Shown: piece by piece, positions 46,843-56,128 of the stretch | Layout: each line of letters opens with the position of its first letter | Position numbering within the stretch: the stretch's first letter is position 1 | Source: Accumulibacter sp. | GTDB lineage: Bacteria > Pseudomonadota > Gammaproteobacteria > Burkholderiales > Rhodocyclaceae | Assembly: GCA_020049495.1 (NCBI GenBank) | Contig: JAIFKU010000060.1 | Span: 1 to 56,128, forward strand | Direction of reading: 5' to 3' | Length of the DNA: 56,128 bases | Notes under the pieces: model-generated | Databases searched by the model: none | What the model was told of the DNA's origin: nothing | What the model saw: the letters and a program-made list of their open reading frames with translations, nothing else | Position numbers and translations under genes: made by a program

Positions 46843-46843
<1 letters not shown>
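45740..46843 (-). CDS. hemH: Ferrochelatase
   Basis: Inserts Fe(II) into protoporphyrin IX, the last step of haem synthesis. The product is 367 residues from ATG 46843, which overlaps the hrcA stop by one base (TGATG), so translation is coupled. Visible motifs are [57 protein letters not shown] with the active-site His, [19 protein letters not shown] and [17 protein letters not shown] with the conserved Glu. The hrcA-hemH pair is common in betaproteobacteria. Confidence 0.97.
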
Positions 46844-47871
<1,028 letters not shown>

Positions 47872-48060
47872 GTGGCGATTCTACAAAAAGAAAACACGTT
47901 TAACCACGAAGAAGCGGAGAAGATGAAGAATAAGGCAGGAAAAACTGCTCGTTCCAAGATCTCCGACTTGACCTGAATGCAGTTTTCTATATTACGGCCT
48001 GGCGCCGGGTATTCGATTGGCAGCGGCGAAAACGATCCGATTTGTGGTTTAATTCGACTC

Positions 48061-48987
48061 ATGAATGCTGATACCGCTTCTTCCACGGATTTTGCGCTGA
48101 TTCCGCCCATAACCATTGCGCTGATCGGAAAGTACCATAGCCGCGAGATTGCCGAGTCATTGTGTCTGCTGGCGAAGAATCTCCATGCACGTGGAATCAC
48201 GGTGATTATCGAGGAAGTCACGGCGAGCCTTTCCGGGGCTCCGGTTGATCTGCGCAGTTGGGAAACTTGCAATTTTTCGGCCATTGGCGGGCAGGCTGAT
48301 CTGGCTATTGTTCTTGGTGGCGATGGAACCATGCTCAATGCGGCGCGCCAGCTGGCACGCTATGAAGTTCCTCTGGTCGGTGTCAATCAGGGGCGCCTCG
48401 GATTCATGACGGATATTGCGCGCAGCGACATGCTGACCTGCATTGACGATCTGCTCGGCGGCAAATTTTCACCGGAACGCCGCATGCTGCTCGATGCCGA
48501 GGTCTTGCGAGGCGGGCAAAGCATTGCGTCCAGTCTGGCTCTTAATGAAGTCGTTGTCGACAAAGGGGCGATTGGCCGGCTCATCGAGTTCGAACTGTTT
48601 ATCGATGGCGAATTTATTTACAACCTGCGTTCGGATGGCTTGATTGCTTCAACGCCGACCGGCTCGACGGCTTACTCGCTGTCGGCCAACGGTCCCATTC
48701 TGCATCCGCATGTTTCCGGCATTGCGCTGGTGCCGCTTTGCCCCCATTCGCTGACCAATCGGCCCATTCTGGTGGGTGATCGCAACGAAATTGAAATCCG
48801 TGTCGTTCGCGCTACGGATTCGCGCGTGCACTTTGACGGCCAGGTCACTTTTGACCTGAGGACGGAAGACTCGGTGCGTATCAGTCGTTCGGAGTTTTCG
48901 ATTTGTTTTCTTCATCCGCCCGGTTACAGCTATTTCGCCATGTTGCGTGAGAAGCTGCACTGGAGTGAGCAGCCCAAAATCCACTAG
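48061..48987 (+). CDS. nadK: NAD kinase
   Basis: Phosphorylates NAD to NADP, using ATP or, in some bacteria, polyphosphate. The product is 308 residues from ATG 48061 ([17 protein letters not shown]), a normal length; an upstream start at 47977 is less likely. The motif [20 protein letters not shown] contains the conserved [17 protein letters not shown] follows, and [22 protein letters not shown] with PHSLTNRP are diagnostic. Given the polyphosphate genes in this genome, polyphosphate use is possible but unproven. recN starts 26 bases downstream. Confidence 0.96.
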   Translation: MNADTASSTDFALIPPITIALIGKYHSREIAESLCLLAKNLHARGITVIIEEVTASLSGAPVDLRSWETCNFSAIGGQADLAIVLGGDGTMLNAARQLARYEVPLVGVNQGRLGFMTDIARSDMLTCIDDLLGGKFSPERRMLLDAEVLRGGQSIASSLALNEVVVDKGAIGRLIEFELFIDGEFIYNLRSDGLIASTPTGSTAYSLSANGPILHPHVSGIALVPLCPHSLTNRPILVGDRNEIEIRVVRATDSRVHFDGQVTFDLRTEDSVRISRSEFSICFLHPPGYSYFAMLREKLHWSEQPKIH

Positions 48988-49013
48988 GCTATTCTCAAGG
49001 TTATTTCCAGCCC

Positions 49014-50669
49014 ATGCTGCGTCGTCTGACAATCCGGGATTTCGTACTGGTCGATCGTCTGGAACTTGAGTTCGGGACGGGTTTCGGTACCCTGACCGGT
49101 GAGACTGGCGCCGGCAAGTCGATTCTCGTCGATGCGCTGGCTTTTTCCCTTGGCGAACGGGCGGACACCGGCCTCATCCGCAGCGGTAGCGAACGGGCCG
49201 AAGTCAGTGCCGAGTTCGATCTTCAGGACGCGCCTGTCGCTACGGGCTGGTTGCGCGAACAGGATCTCGATACCGGTGAAGGTTTGCTGCTGCGCCGGGT
49301 ACTCGATGGCACTGGCCGTTCCCGCGCTTATCTCAACGGTTCGCCGGTTACGCTGCAGCAATTGCGGGAAGTGGCCGAGTCGCTGCTTGATATTCACGGG
49401 CAGCACGCCCATCAGTCCTTGCTGCGCAGCGACGCGCAGCGTGCCCTGCTCGATTCCCACGCCCGGCTCAATCCCCTGCTCGATGAAGTTTCCGCCGCCT
49501 GGCGTCAGTGGCGCGATGCCAAGGCGTTGCTTGATGCGGCATCTCTCGGTGCGGTGGAACTGGCGCAGGAGCGTGAGCAGCTTGAGTGGCAGGTCAGGGA
49601 ACTGGAGACTCTCGGTTTCTCGCTGGACGAATGGGAAACCCTGAATATTGAGCACAAGCGTCTGGCGCATGCTGCCAGTCTGGTCGAAGGCGCCCAGTTT
49701 TCGTTGGCACTTCTGACGGAAGGCGATGCGGCCTGTGAACTGCAGATCGATACCGTGGTCAGCCGTCTCGATAGCCTGGCCGGCTACGATCCTGCACTGA
49801 CCGAGGTTGCCACCTTGCTGCAATCGGCACAGGCGGAACTGGCCGAAGCGGTTTCGGCGCTGCGTCGTTATGCGGACCGGGTTGAACTCGATCCGCACCG
49901 ACTGGGCGAGGTCGAACACCGGATCGAGGCTGTGCTCGGCTGTGCGCGCAAATTCCGCTCAACTCCGGAAATGTTGCCGGCTCTGCTTGCACGCTGGAAA
50001 GACCGGTTGCTTGTTCTTGGCGAGGCTGCAGATATTGCCGCGCTGGAGATGCGCGTTGCGGCAGCGCACAAACAGTACGAGGAACAGGCCAGGAAACTTT
50101 CAAGGAGCCGCGCCAAAGCCGCTGCTGCGCTTGGTGTCGAGGTTAGTCGGGTGATGCAGCAACTGGCGCTGGGCGGCGGTCGCTTCGAGATCGGGCTGCT
50201 ACCCCTTGAGTGCGGTACTGCGTATGGCATGGAGCAGATCGAGTTCCGTATTGCCGGTTTGTCGGGGAGTGAATCACGTTCATTGGCGAAGGTGGCTTCC
50301 GGAGGCGAACTGTCGCGAATCAGCCTGGCCGTTCAGGTGGTGACGAGTCAGGCGGCGAGCGTGCCGACGCTGATTTTCGACGAAGTTGATGTTGGCATTG
50401 GCGGTGGCGTTGCCGAGGTCGTTGGCCGCCTGCTACGTGAATTGGGTGTCGAACGGCAAGTCCTGTGCGTGACCCATTTGCCCCAGGTCGCCGCACGTGC
50501 CAACTGGCAATGGCAGGTGATCAAGAGTACCGAGGATGGACAGATTCGTAGCCGTGTGAAATCGCTTGACGACGAGGCGCGGGTTGAAGAAATTGCCCGA
50601 ATGCTCGGTGGCGTCGAGATTACGGCGATTACCCGGCAGCACGCAAAAGAGATGCTGAGCATCTCCTGA
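49014..50669 (+). CDS. recN: DNA repair protein RecN
   Basis: SMC-like ATPase for double-strand break repair, 551 residues. The N-terminal Walker A is TLTGETGAGKSILVDALAF, and the LDIHGQHAHQSLL segment follows. A long coiled-coil middle (AQEREQLEWQVRELETL) is followed by the C-terminal signature VASGGELSRISLAVQVV and Walker B VPTLIFDEVDVGIGGGVAEV. The last motif is LCVTHLPQVAARANW. The order nadK-recN ahead of fur/bamE is familiar in betaproteobacteria. Confidence 0.97.
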   Translation: MLRRLTIRDFVLVDRLELEFGTGFGTLTGETGAGKSILVDALAFSLGERADTGLIRSGSERAEVSAEFDLQDAPVATGWLREQDLDTGEGLLLRRVLDGTGRSRAYLNGSPVTLQQLREVAESLLDIHGQHAHQSLLRSDAQRALLDSHARLNPLLDEVSAAWRQWRDAKALLDAASLGAVELAQEREQLEWQVRELETLGFSLDEWETLNIEHKRLAHAASLVEGAQFSLALLTEGDAACELQIDTVVSRLDSLAGYDPALTEVATLLQSAQAELAEAVSALRRYADRVELDPHRLGEVEHRIEAVLGCARKFRSTPEMLPALLARWKDRLLVLGEAADIAALEMRVAAAHKQYEEQARKLSRSRAKAAAALGVEVSRVMQQLALGGGRFEIGLLPLECGTAYGMEQIEFRIAGLSGSESRSLAKVASGGELSRISLAVQVVTSQAASVPTLIFDEVDVGIGGGVAEVVGRLLRELGVERQVLCVTHLPQVAARANWQWQVIKSTEDGQIRSRVKSLDDEARVEEIARMLGGVEITAITRQHAKEMLSIS

Positions 50670-50752
50670 ATCAGGCTTTTAGTTCTGGAAAATCACCGGC
50701 TTATGGTCTAACCTGAAGCGTATGGTCCGTTGTCTTCAAGGTCATTACTGCA

Positions 50753-51358
50753 ATGATTCAGAGTACAGCAAGCACTGCGATCCAGACGGGTTCCGCTTTT
50801 GAAAACATTGCCCGCTTCAGTCTGCAGGGTCTGAAGCAGGCGGATTCAGGTTCCCGAAAAGGGAACACTGCCCTTGCTTCAGATTCTGTTTCGGGTCCGG
50901 CCGCTCAATTAACGGCTGATGAGCAGCAACAGGTTCAGGAACTCAAGCAGATCGATCGAAAAGTCCGTGCGCATGAACAGGCTCATCTTGCCGTTGGTGC
51001 TGATCTGATCCGCGGTGGCCCGTCCTACATCTATCAAATCGGTCCGGACAATCAACGCTATGCCGTTGGCGGCGAGGTTTCGATTGATACCTCTCCCGCC
51101 AGGACGCCGGAAGACACCATTCCCAAGGCGCAGCATATTCGCGCCACGGCACTGGCTCCCATCGACCCTTCTCCTCAGGATCAGAGTGTCGCAGCCCAAG
51201 CCAGCCGCATGGAAGGTGAGGCGCGCATAGCGGTTGCCGTGCAGCAGCGGGAAGAATCAGCAAATGCCGATCAGGGCAATACCCGCCTGTACCGGAGCGT
51301 CGAACAAAGCGGTGGTCGAAGCGCCCGGATGGGCGCGCTTCTGGATTCCTTTGCCTGA
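50753..51358 (+). CDS. SprA-related putative metalloprotease family protein
   Basis: A 201-residue protein of the SprA-related family. Its core reads VRAHEQAHLAVGADLIRGGP and ADL...YIYQIGPDNQRYAVGGEVSIDTS, followed by DPSPQDQSVAAQASRMEGEA. The HEQAH sequence fits a HEXXH zinc-protease motif. No signal peptide is visible. The physiological substrate is unknown. It lies between recN and fur and converges on fur, with the two stop codons back to back. Confidence 0.85.
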   Translation: MIQSTASTAIQTGSAFENIARFSLQGLKQADSGSRKGNTALASDSVSGPAAQLTADEQQQVQELKQIDRKVRAHEQAHLAVGADLIRGGPSYIYQIGPDNQRYAVGGEVSIDTSPARTPEDTIPKAQHIRATALAPIDPSPQDQSVAAQASRMEGEARIAVAVQQREESANADQGNTRLYRSVEQSGGRSARMGALLDSFA

Positions 51359-51802
51359 TCAGTCAGACATTTCAGGATCGCCGCGATGCGGGCATTCCGC
51401 CTTGGTGCATTCCGCGTAAAGGTAGAGCGCGTGTTCCTGAACGACAAACCCGCGTTCCCTGGCAATTTTTTTCTGGCGTCGCTCGATTTCTTCGTCACAG
51501 AATTCTTCAACGCGACCGCAATTGATACACACCAGATGGTCGTGGTGCTGTCCGGCCTTGATCTCGAAAACGGCCTTGCCTGACTCGAAATGGTGGCGTT
51601 CGAGCAAGCCGGCCTGCTCGAACTGGGTGAGCGCGCGATAAACGGTCGCCAGGCCGATGTCGATGTTTTCGCTGAGCAGTAGGCGATAGACATCGTCAGC
51701 CGTCAGGTGGCGTACCTTGGTATTCTCAAAAAGTTCGAGTATCTTGAGGCGAGGGAGCGTGGCTTTTAGTCCCATGCTCTTCAGGTCGGTGGATTTGCTC
51801 AT
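51359..51802 (-). CDS. fur: Ferric uptake regulator Fur
   Basis: Iron-dependent transcription repressor, 147 residues. The N-terminal winged helix is [21 protein letters not shown] and [28 protein letters not shown]. The metal/dimerisation domain has [24 protein letters not shown] with the HHDH and CxxC ligands. It ends with the second cysteine pair [11 protein letters not shown] perfect 12-base palindrome GTCAATATTGAC lies 6 bases before the start (51808-51819). Divergent from bamE. Confidence 0.97.
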   Translation of the reverse strand: MSKSTDLKSMGLKATLPRLKILELFENTKVRHLTADDVYRLLLSENIDIGLATVYRALTQFEQAGLLERHHFESGKAVFEIKAGQHHDHLVCINCGRVEEFCDEEIERRQKKIARERGFVVQEHALYLYAECTKAECPHRGDPEMSD

Positions 51803-51807
51803 GGCTT

Positions 51808-51819
51808 GTCAATATTGAC
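51808..51819. promoter_or_regulatory. Perfect palindrome in front of fur
   Basis: GTCAATATTGAC is a perfect 12-base inverted repeat directly before the fur start codon, where a ribosome site would lie. It does not match a Fur box. It could be an operator for another regulator or a chance palindrome. Confidence 0.35.
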
Positions 51820-51930
51820 GCAGAAAGAAGGGATTCTTTTCGGTTATGATATACCGCATGACAGCGCTTTTAGCACTCCGGTCGAATTTCTGAACGTTTT
51901 TCCGACTATTTACCAAGAAATATTCCAAGC

Positions 51931-53215
<1,285 letters not shown>

Positions 53216-53250
53216 GGACTCCTGATCAAATAACTATCCGCGCGCCAAGA

Positions 53251-55800
53251 ATGAAATCCCCACTGCTGGCCGGAAAACTTCGCGAGATATTTGGCGGAGA
53301 CGGTGAAGCGGTATGCAAGCAGTTGCTGATGGCTGCAGCAAATGAGCATCCTGATCTGGCGCGCGGAATGATGAAAGTGCTGGAAGTTTCGGATGGAGTG
53401 ATCGCCCAGCTTGCCGGCGTGCATCAGGTCCAGTCGGATCTCTCGGAGGATGCCTTTTCGAACTGGAACCTCAAAAGCGGTCGAATCGATTCCGGAAAGC
53501 AGTGGAAAGCACTCCTCGGCTTCGCCGAAGGCGAGCTGGATGACAGCATCACCGTTTGGCGACGTTTGGTACAGCCGGAGGATCTGCTGGCTTTTGACAC
53601 AGCAATTGCCAGCCACGTGCAGGGGAAATCGCGGTTTTTCCAGTCTGAATGCCGGCTGAAAACAAGGGCCGGGCACTGGAAGTGGCTGTTCCTCAAGGGC
53701 CTGGTTGTCGCCCGTGATGCTGGCGGGGAACCCGTACGACTCCTGTTGTTGCAACGAGATATCACTCGTTTCAGATCGTCTGAAGCAGAAGCGCTGTCGG
53801 CCAAGGAATCGGCCGAGGCGGCCAATCGGGCGCGCAGCTATTTCATGGCCAACATGAGTCACGAGATACGGACGCCGATGAACGGGATTATCGGCATGAC
53901 CGAACTGGCGCTCGATACCCAGCTCGATGCCGAGCAGCGACACTATCTGAGGACAGTCAAGTCATCCGCCGAATCACTCCTGGCAATTGTTAACGATATC
54001 CTCGATTTTTCGAAGATCGAAGCCGGCAAGTTGCACTTCGAAGAAATTCCTTTTTCACTGTCCAGCCTGGTTTTTGAAGCGGTTCGAACCCAGGCGGTGG
54101 CGGCGCATAAAAAAGGCCTGGAAGTGATCGTTTCGCTGGCGCCGGATGTGCCTGCCCGTGTGCTGGGGGATCCGACACGCCTGCGTCAGGTGATTTCCAA
54201 CCTGGTTGGAAACGCGGTCAAATTTACCGATCAGGGGGATATCTCGGTTGAGGTTTCGCTTGAGGAACGCTCGTCTTCTTCCGTATTTCTCCGTTTTGCC
54301 GTCCGGGATACCGGGATTGGCATTCCGGCGTCACGGCAGGGGGCAATTTTCGAGGCTTTTTCCCAGGCCGATGATTCGACGACAAGACGTTTTGGTGGAA
54401 CCGGCCTGGGTTTGACGATCTGTTCTCATCTGGCCCAGATGATGGGCGGGCGGGTCTGGCTCGAGAGTACTGAAGGCCAGGGTTCCTGCTTTTTCTTCAA
54501 CGGCCGCTTTGGTGTCGATGCAAGCAGTGTCGCCATTGTGCCGGATCAGCAGTTCAGCAGTCAGCGCGCCCTGTTGCTCGAAAGCAATCCGGTGGTGGCG
54601 GCGCAATTATTGGCATTTCTTGCTCAGACCGGGTTGCTGACGACACATATCCTCGAAACCCAGGAGGCGCTTGACGCGCTCAAGAAGTCCCATGATCTCG
54701 GCTTCCCTTACGATTTTGTTCTGGTTGATGCACAGATGCCGGCGCCGGGAGGAATGGCACTGGCCGAATCGTGGCCGGACGGAAATCATCCCGAGAAGCT
54801 GATCATGCTGCTCAATACCGAGCAGCAGCGTCAGAATCTGAAACATCTGCGCGAACTTGGCGTTGCTGCCCATCTGGTCAAGCCGGTTGCACCCGAAGAT
54901 CTGATCGAGGCATTGAAGCTTGTATCAGGCCAGAAATCGGAACAGGATCACCTGCTTGCCCCCTTCGAATTTGATGCACGACTTGAGGTTGATGAAACAA
55001 ACCGACTCGACGTGCTGCTGGTCGAAGACAATCCGGTCAATCAGGAACTTGCCGAGCGCCTGCTGACAAAACGGGGCTATCGGGTCACCTTGGCCAATAA
55101 TGGTGCCGAGGCGGTGGATTTCTTCGAGAAAAGCCATTTCGATCTGATCTTCATGGATATGCAGATGCCGGTCATGGACGGCATTGAAGCCGCCGAATCG
55201 ATTCGTTCGCGCGAAATGCGCCGGAGCTGGGTCATCTCGCAGGAATTCAAGCAGGTCTATATCATTGCCATGACGGCCAATGCCATGGACGGGGATAGGG
55301 ATCGCTGTCTGCAGGCCGGAATGAACGATTACGTATCCAAACCGATCAAGCCGCAGGAATTTTACGCGGCTATCGATCGGGGTCTTGGTCTGGAGAGTAA
55401 TGCGCAGGCTCCGGTAGTGCCCGAGCCGGTTCATTCAATCACGGATACCTCGCTGGATCTGCGTGCGGCGATGCGCGATCTGGGCGATCGTGATCTGTTG
55501 CAGACCATGGCCGGCATGCTGGTCAATGAATGGGATGGGCATTTGTCACGGATACAGGCCGATTTGAGTGACAGGAATGCGGCTCAGCTTTGCATGGATG
55601 CGCACACGGTCAAGAGTCTGCTGGCCATATTTCACGGCGAAACGGCAAGGCGCATCGCGCTTGATCTGGAGCATGCAGCCAAGGCGAGCGATGGCGTCAA
55701 CTGGGAGCGTTGCATACAGCTTGCCAACGCCCTGACCCTGGAGATGACTCGGCTGAAACCGGAGATGGAACAATTTGTTCGCGGCGAGCTTGCGCATTAA
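53251..55800 (+). CDS. Hybrid sensor histidine kinase (PAS-HisKA-HATPase-REC-REC-HPt)
   Basis: A complete phosphorelay protein of 849 residues without membrane segments. Residues about 65-175 form a PAS domain ([20 protein letters not shown] to [11 protein letters not shown]). The phospho-acceptor His204 is in [11 protein letters not shown]. The ATPase has [21 protein letters not shown] and [10 protein letters not shown]. Two receiver domains follow: the first with Asp493 in VLVDAQMP, less canonical, and the second with Asp636 in [13 protein letters not shown]-terminal HPt carries His785 in [12 protein letters not shown]. Signals can therefore pass His-Asp-His inside one protein. No output regulator is adjacent; the orphan CheY-like regulator at the other end of the window is only a speculative partner. 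Confidence 0.95.
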   Translation: MKSPLLAGKLREIFGGDGEAVCKQLLMAAANEHPDLARGMMKVLEVSDGVIAQLAGVHQVQSDLSEDAFSNWNLKSGRIDSGKQWKALLGFAEGELDDSITVWRRLVQPEDLLAFDTAIASHVQGKSRFFQSECRLKTRAGHWKWLFLKGLVVARDAGGEPVRLLLLQRDITRFRSSEAEALSAKESAEAANRARSYFMANMSHEIRTPMNGIIGMTELALDTQLDAEQRHYLRTVKSSAESLLAIVNDILDFSKIEAGKLHFEEIPFSLSSLVFEAVRTQAVAAHKKGLEVIVSLAPDVPARVLGDPTRLRQVISNLVGNAVKFTDQGDISVEVSLEERSSSSVFLRFAVRDTGIGIPASRQGAIFEAFSQADDSTTRRFGGTGLGLTICSHLAQMMGGRVWLESTEGQGSCFFFNGRFGVDASSVAIVPDQQFSSQRALLLESNPVVAAQLLAFLAQTGLLTTHILETQEALDALKKSHDLGFPYDFVLVDAQMPAPGGMALAESWPDGNHPEKLIMLLNTEQQRQNLKHLRELGVAAHLVKPVAPEDLIEALKLVSGQKSEQDHLLAPFEFDARLEVDETNRLDVLLVEDNPVNQELAERLLTKRGYRVTLANNGAEAVDFFEKSHFDLIFMDMQMPVMDGIEAAESIRSREMRRSWVISQEFKQVYIIAMTANAMDGDRDRCLQAGMNDYVSKPIKPQEFYAAIDRGLGLESNAQAPVVPEPVHSITDTSLDLRAAMRDLGDRDLLQTMAGMLVNEWDGHLSRIQADLSDRNAAQLCMDAHTVKSLLAIFHGETARRIALDLEHAAKASDGVNWERCIQLANALTLEMTRLKPEMEQFVRGELAH

Positions 55801-55830
55801 GCCGGCAGGGCTGAAGGTAGGGCTGAAGAA

Positions 55831-55859
55831 TTGCCGTAACAGGGGCTCTCGGGTATAAT
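55831..55859 (+). promoter_or_regulatory. Strong sigma-70 type promoter of carA
   Basis: TTGCCG (55831-55836), a 17-base spacer and a perfect TATAAT (55854-55859). Transcription would begin near 55866 and include the hairpin and small reading frame ahead of carA. Confidence 0.75.
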
Positions 55860-55879
55860 TCAAAGTTATTCAGGTATTT

Positions 55880-55911
55880 AAGCGGGAGGGCTGCATGCCC
55901 GTCCCGCTTTT
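55880..55911 (+). promoter_or_regulatory. carA leader hairpin with T-run (attenuator-like)
   Basis: AAGCGGGA pairs with TCCCGCTT and inner GGGC with GCCC around the loop TGCAT, with one bulged G, followed by a short TT run and an AT-rich stretch. It has intrinsic-terminator form and lies in the carA leader, after the promoter. An 8-codon frame starts inside it. Confidence 0.6.
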
Positions 55912-55921
55912 GCATATTTAA
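55895..55921 (+). CDS. Possible leader peptide MPVPLLHI ahead of carA
   Basis: ATG at 55895 opens an 8-codon frame ending TAA, with GGAGGG four bases upstream as a possible ribosome site. The frame occupies the loop and 3' arm of the hairpin, so translating ribosomes would disrupt it. The peptide is rich in Pro and Leu, not in Arg, so classical arginine attenuation is not implied. It may be a chance frame. Confidence 0.3.
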   Translation: MPVPLLHI

Positions 55922-55942
55922 GCTACGGATCAGGAGTCTTTT

Positions 55943-56128
55943 GTGTCGCTGCTACCCTCGCTTCCGCCCGCGCTTCTCGCCCTTGCCGATGGCACCCTAT
56001 TCCGCGGTCACGCCATTGGATCACAAGGCATCACCAGTGGCGAGGTGGTGTTCAATACGGCGATGACCGGTTATCAGGAAATCCTTACCGATCCTTCCTA
56101 TTGCCGGCAGATTGTCACCTTGACCTAC
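55943..56128 (+). CDS. carA: Carbamoyl-phosphate synthase small subunit (5' part)
   Basis: The first 62 codons of carA, cut by the end of the window. The frame opens GTG with CAGGAG 6 bases upstream and contains [16 protein letters not shown], then [20 protein letters not shown], the hallmark N-terminal sequence of CarA. The enzyme supplies carbamoyl phosphate for arginine and pyrimidine synthesis; the glutaminase domain lies beyond the window. Confidence 0.95.
   Translation, partial: MSLLPSLPPALLALADGTLFRGHAIGSQGITSGEVVFNTAMTGYQEILTDPSYCRQIVTLTY

Noticed and set aside
51870-51878. TTAGCACTC, the left half of the HrcA operator CIRCE, between fur and bamE
   Set aside because: The right half GAGTGCTAA is missing at the required 9-base distance, so it is only a chance half-site.

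Overview
This window looks like chromosomal DNA from a betaproteobacterium, most likely of the Rhodocyclales (Dechloromonas, Propionivibrio or Accumulibacter type). The assignment is inferred from gene content and order: rnhA-dnaQ next to gloB, hrcA-hemH, nadK-recN, fur/bamE-dapB-carA, grpE-dnaK-dnaJ, and a phaR-type polyhydroxyalkanoate regulator. The DNA is moderately GC-rich and densely coding. I see no rRNA, tRNA, CRISPR array, prophage or intact insertion sequence. Most genes are core housekeeping genes; the accessory flavour comes from signalling proteins, storage-polymer metabolism and envelope lipid transport.

Layout. 1-4.3 kb: a palindromic repeat pair, then dnaQ, rnhA and a methyltransferase on the minus strand, gloB on the plus strand, and a minus-strand pair of response regulators (receiver-GGEEF and a stand-alone receiver). 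4.4-12.2 kb: a very large DUF748/AsmA-like envelope protein with an OmpA-like C-terminus, rmuC, a DUF3293 gene, and a Ser/Thr kinase-HDOD-GAF fusion. 12.2-21 kb: bamD head-to-head with rluD, pgeF, a small 32-codon reading frame, a 2-hydroxyacid dehydrogenase, rhlE, phaR, rimO and an FAD-linked oxidase. 21-25 kb: SulP permease, mtfA and an EamA exporter. 25-33 kb: relA, polyphosphate glucokinase, a fructosamine-kinase-like gene, ppk1 and, divergently, ppx. 33-37.5 kb: an Mla-type lipid ABC transporter operon starting 5 bases after ppx, then a convergent FHA-domain gene. 37.9-43 kb: ispD-ispF, and grpE-dnaK-dnaJ behind a very good sigma-32 promoter. 43-45.7 kb: a Ser/Thr kinase with a cyclic-nucleotide-type sensor domain and an EF-hand-like protein. 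45.7-56.1 kb: hrcA-hemH, nadK, recN, a SprA-related protein, fur, bamE, dapB, a large hybrid histidine kinase, and the start of carA behind a strong promoter and a structured leader.

How the parts fit. The 25-33 kb stretch puts ppGpp synthesis (RelA) beside polyphosphate synthesis (Ppk1), breakdown (Ppx) and use (polyphosphate glucokinase), with phaR elsewhere in the window. This is the physiology of a polymer-storing environmental betaproteobacterium. The ppk1-ppx gap contains a Pho-box-like direct repeat. Two different one-piece Ser/Thr kinase sensors, an FHA phosphothreonine reader, a diguanylate cyclase and a hybrid histidine kinase give an unusually rich signalling content for 56 kb. The most interesting uncharacterised candidates are the STPK-HDOD-GAF and STPK-cNMP kinases, the DUF748 protein with a split OmpA-like domain, the ppx-mla junction, and the carA leader with an 8-codon reading frame inside a hairpin. 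None of these is shown here to be a new system; each is a testable lead. Five separate palindromic or repeat elements sit in intergenic gaps and look like dispersed chromosomal repeats.
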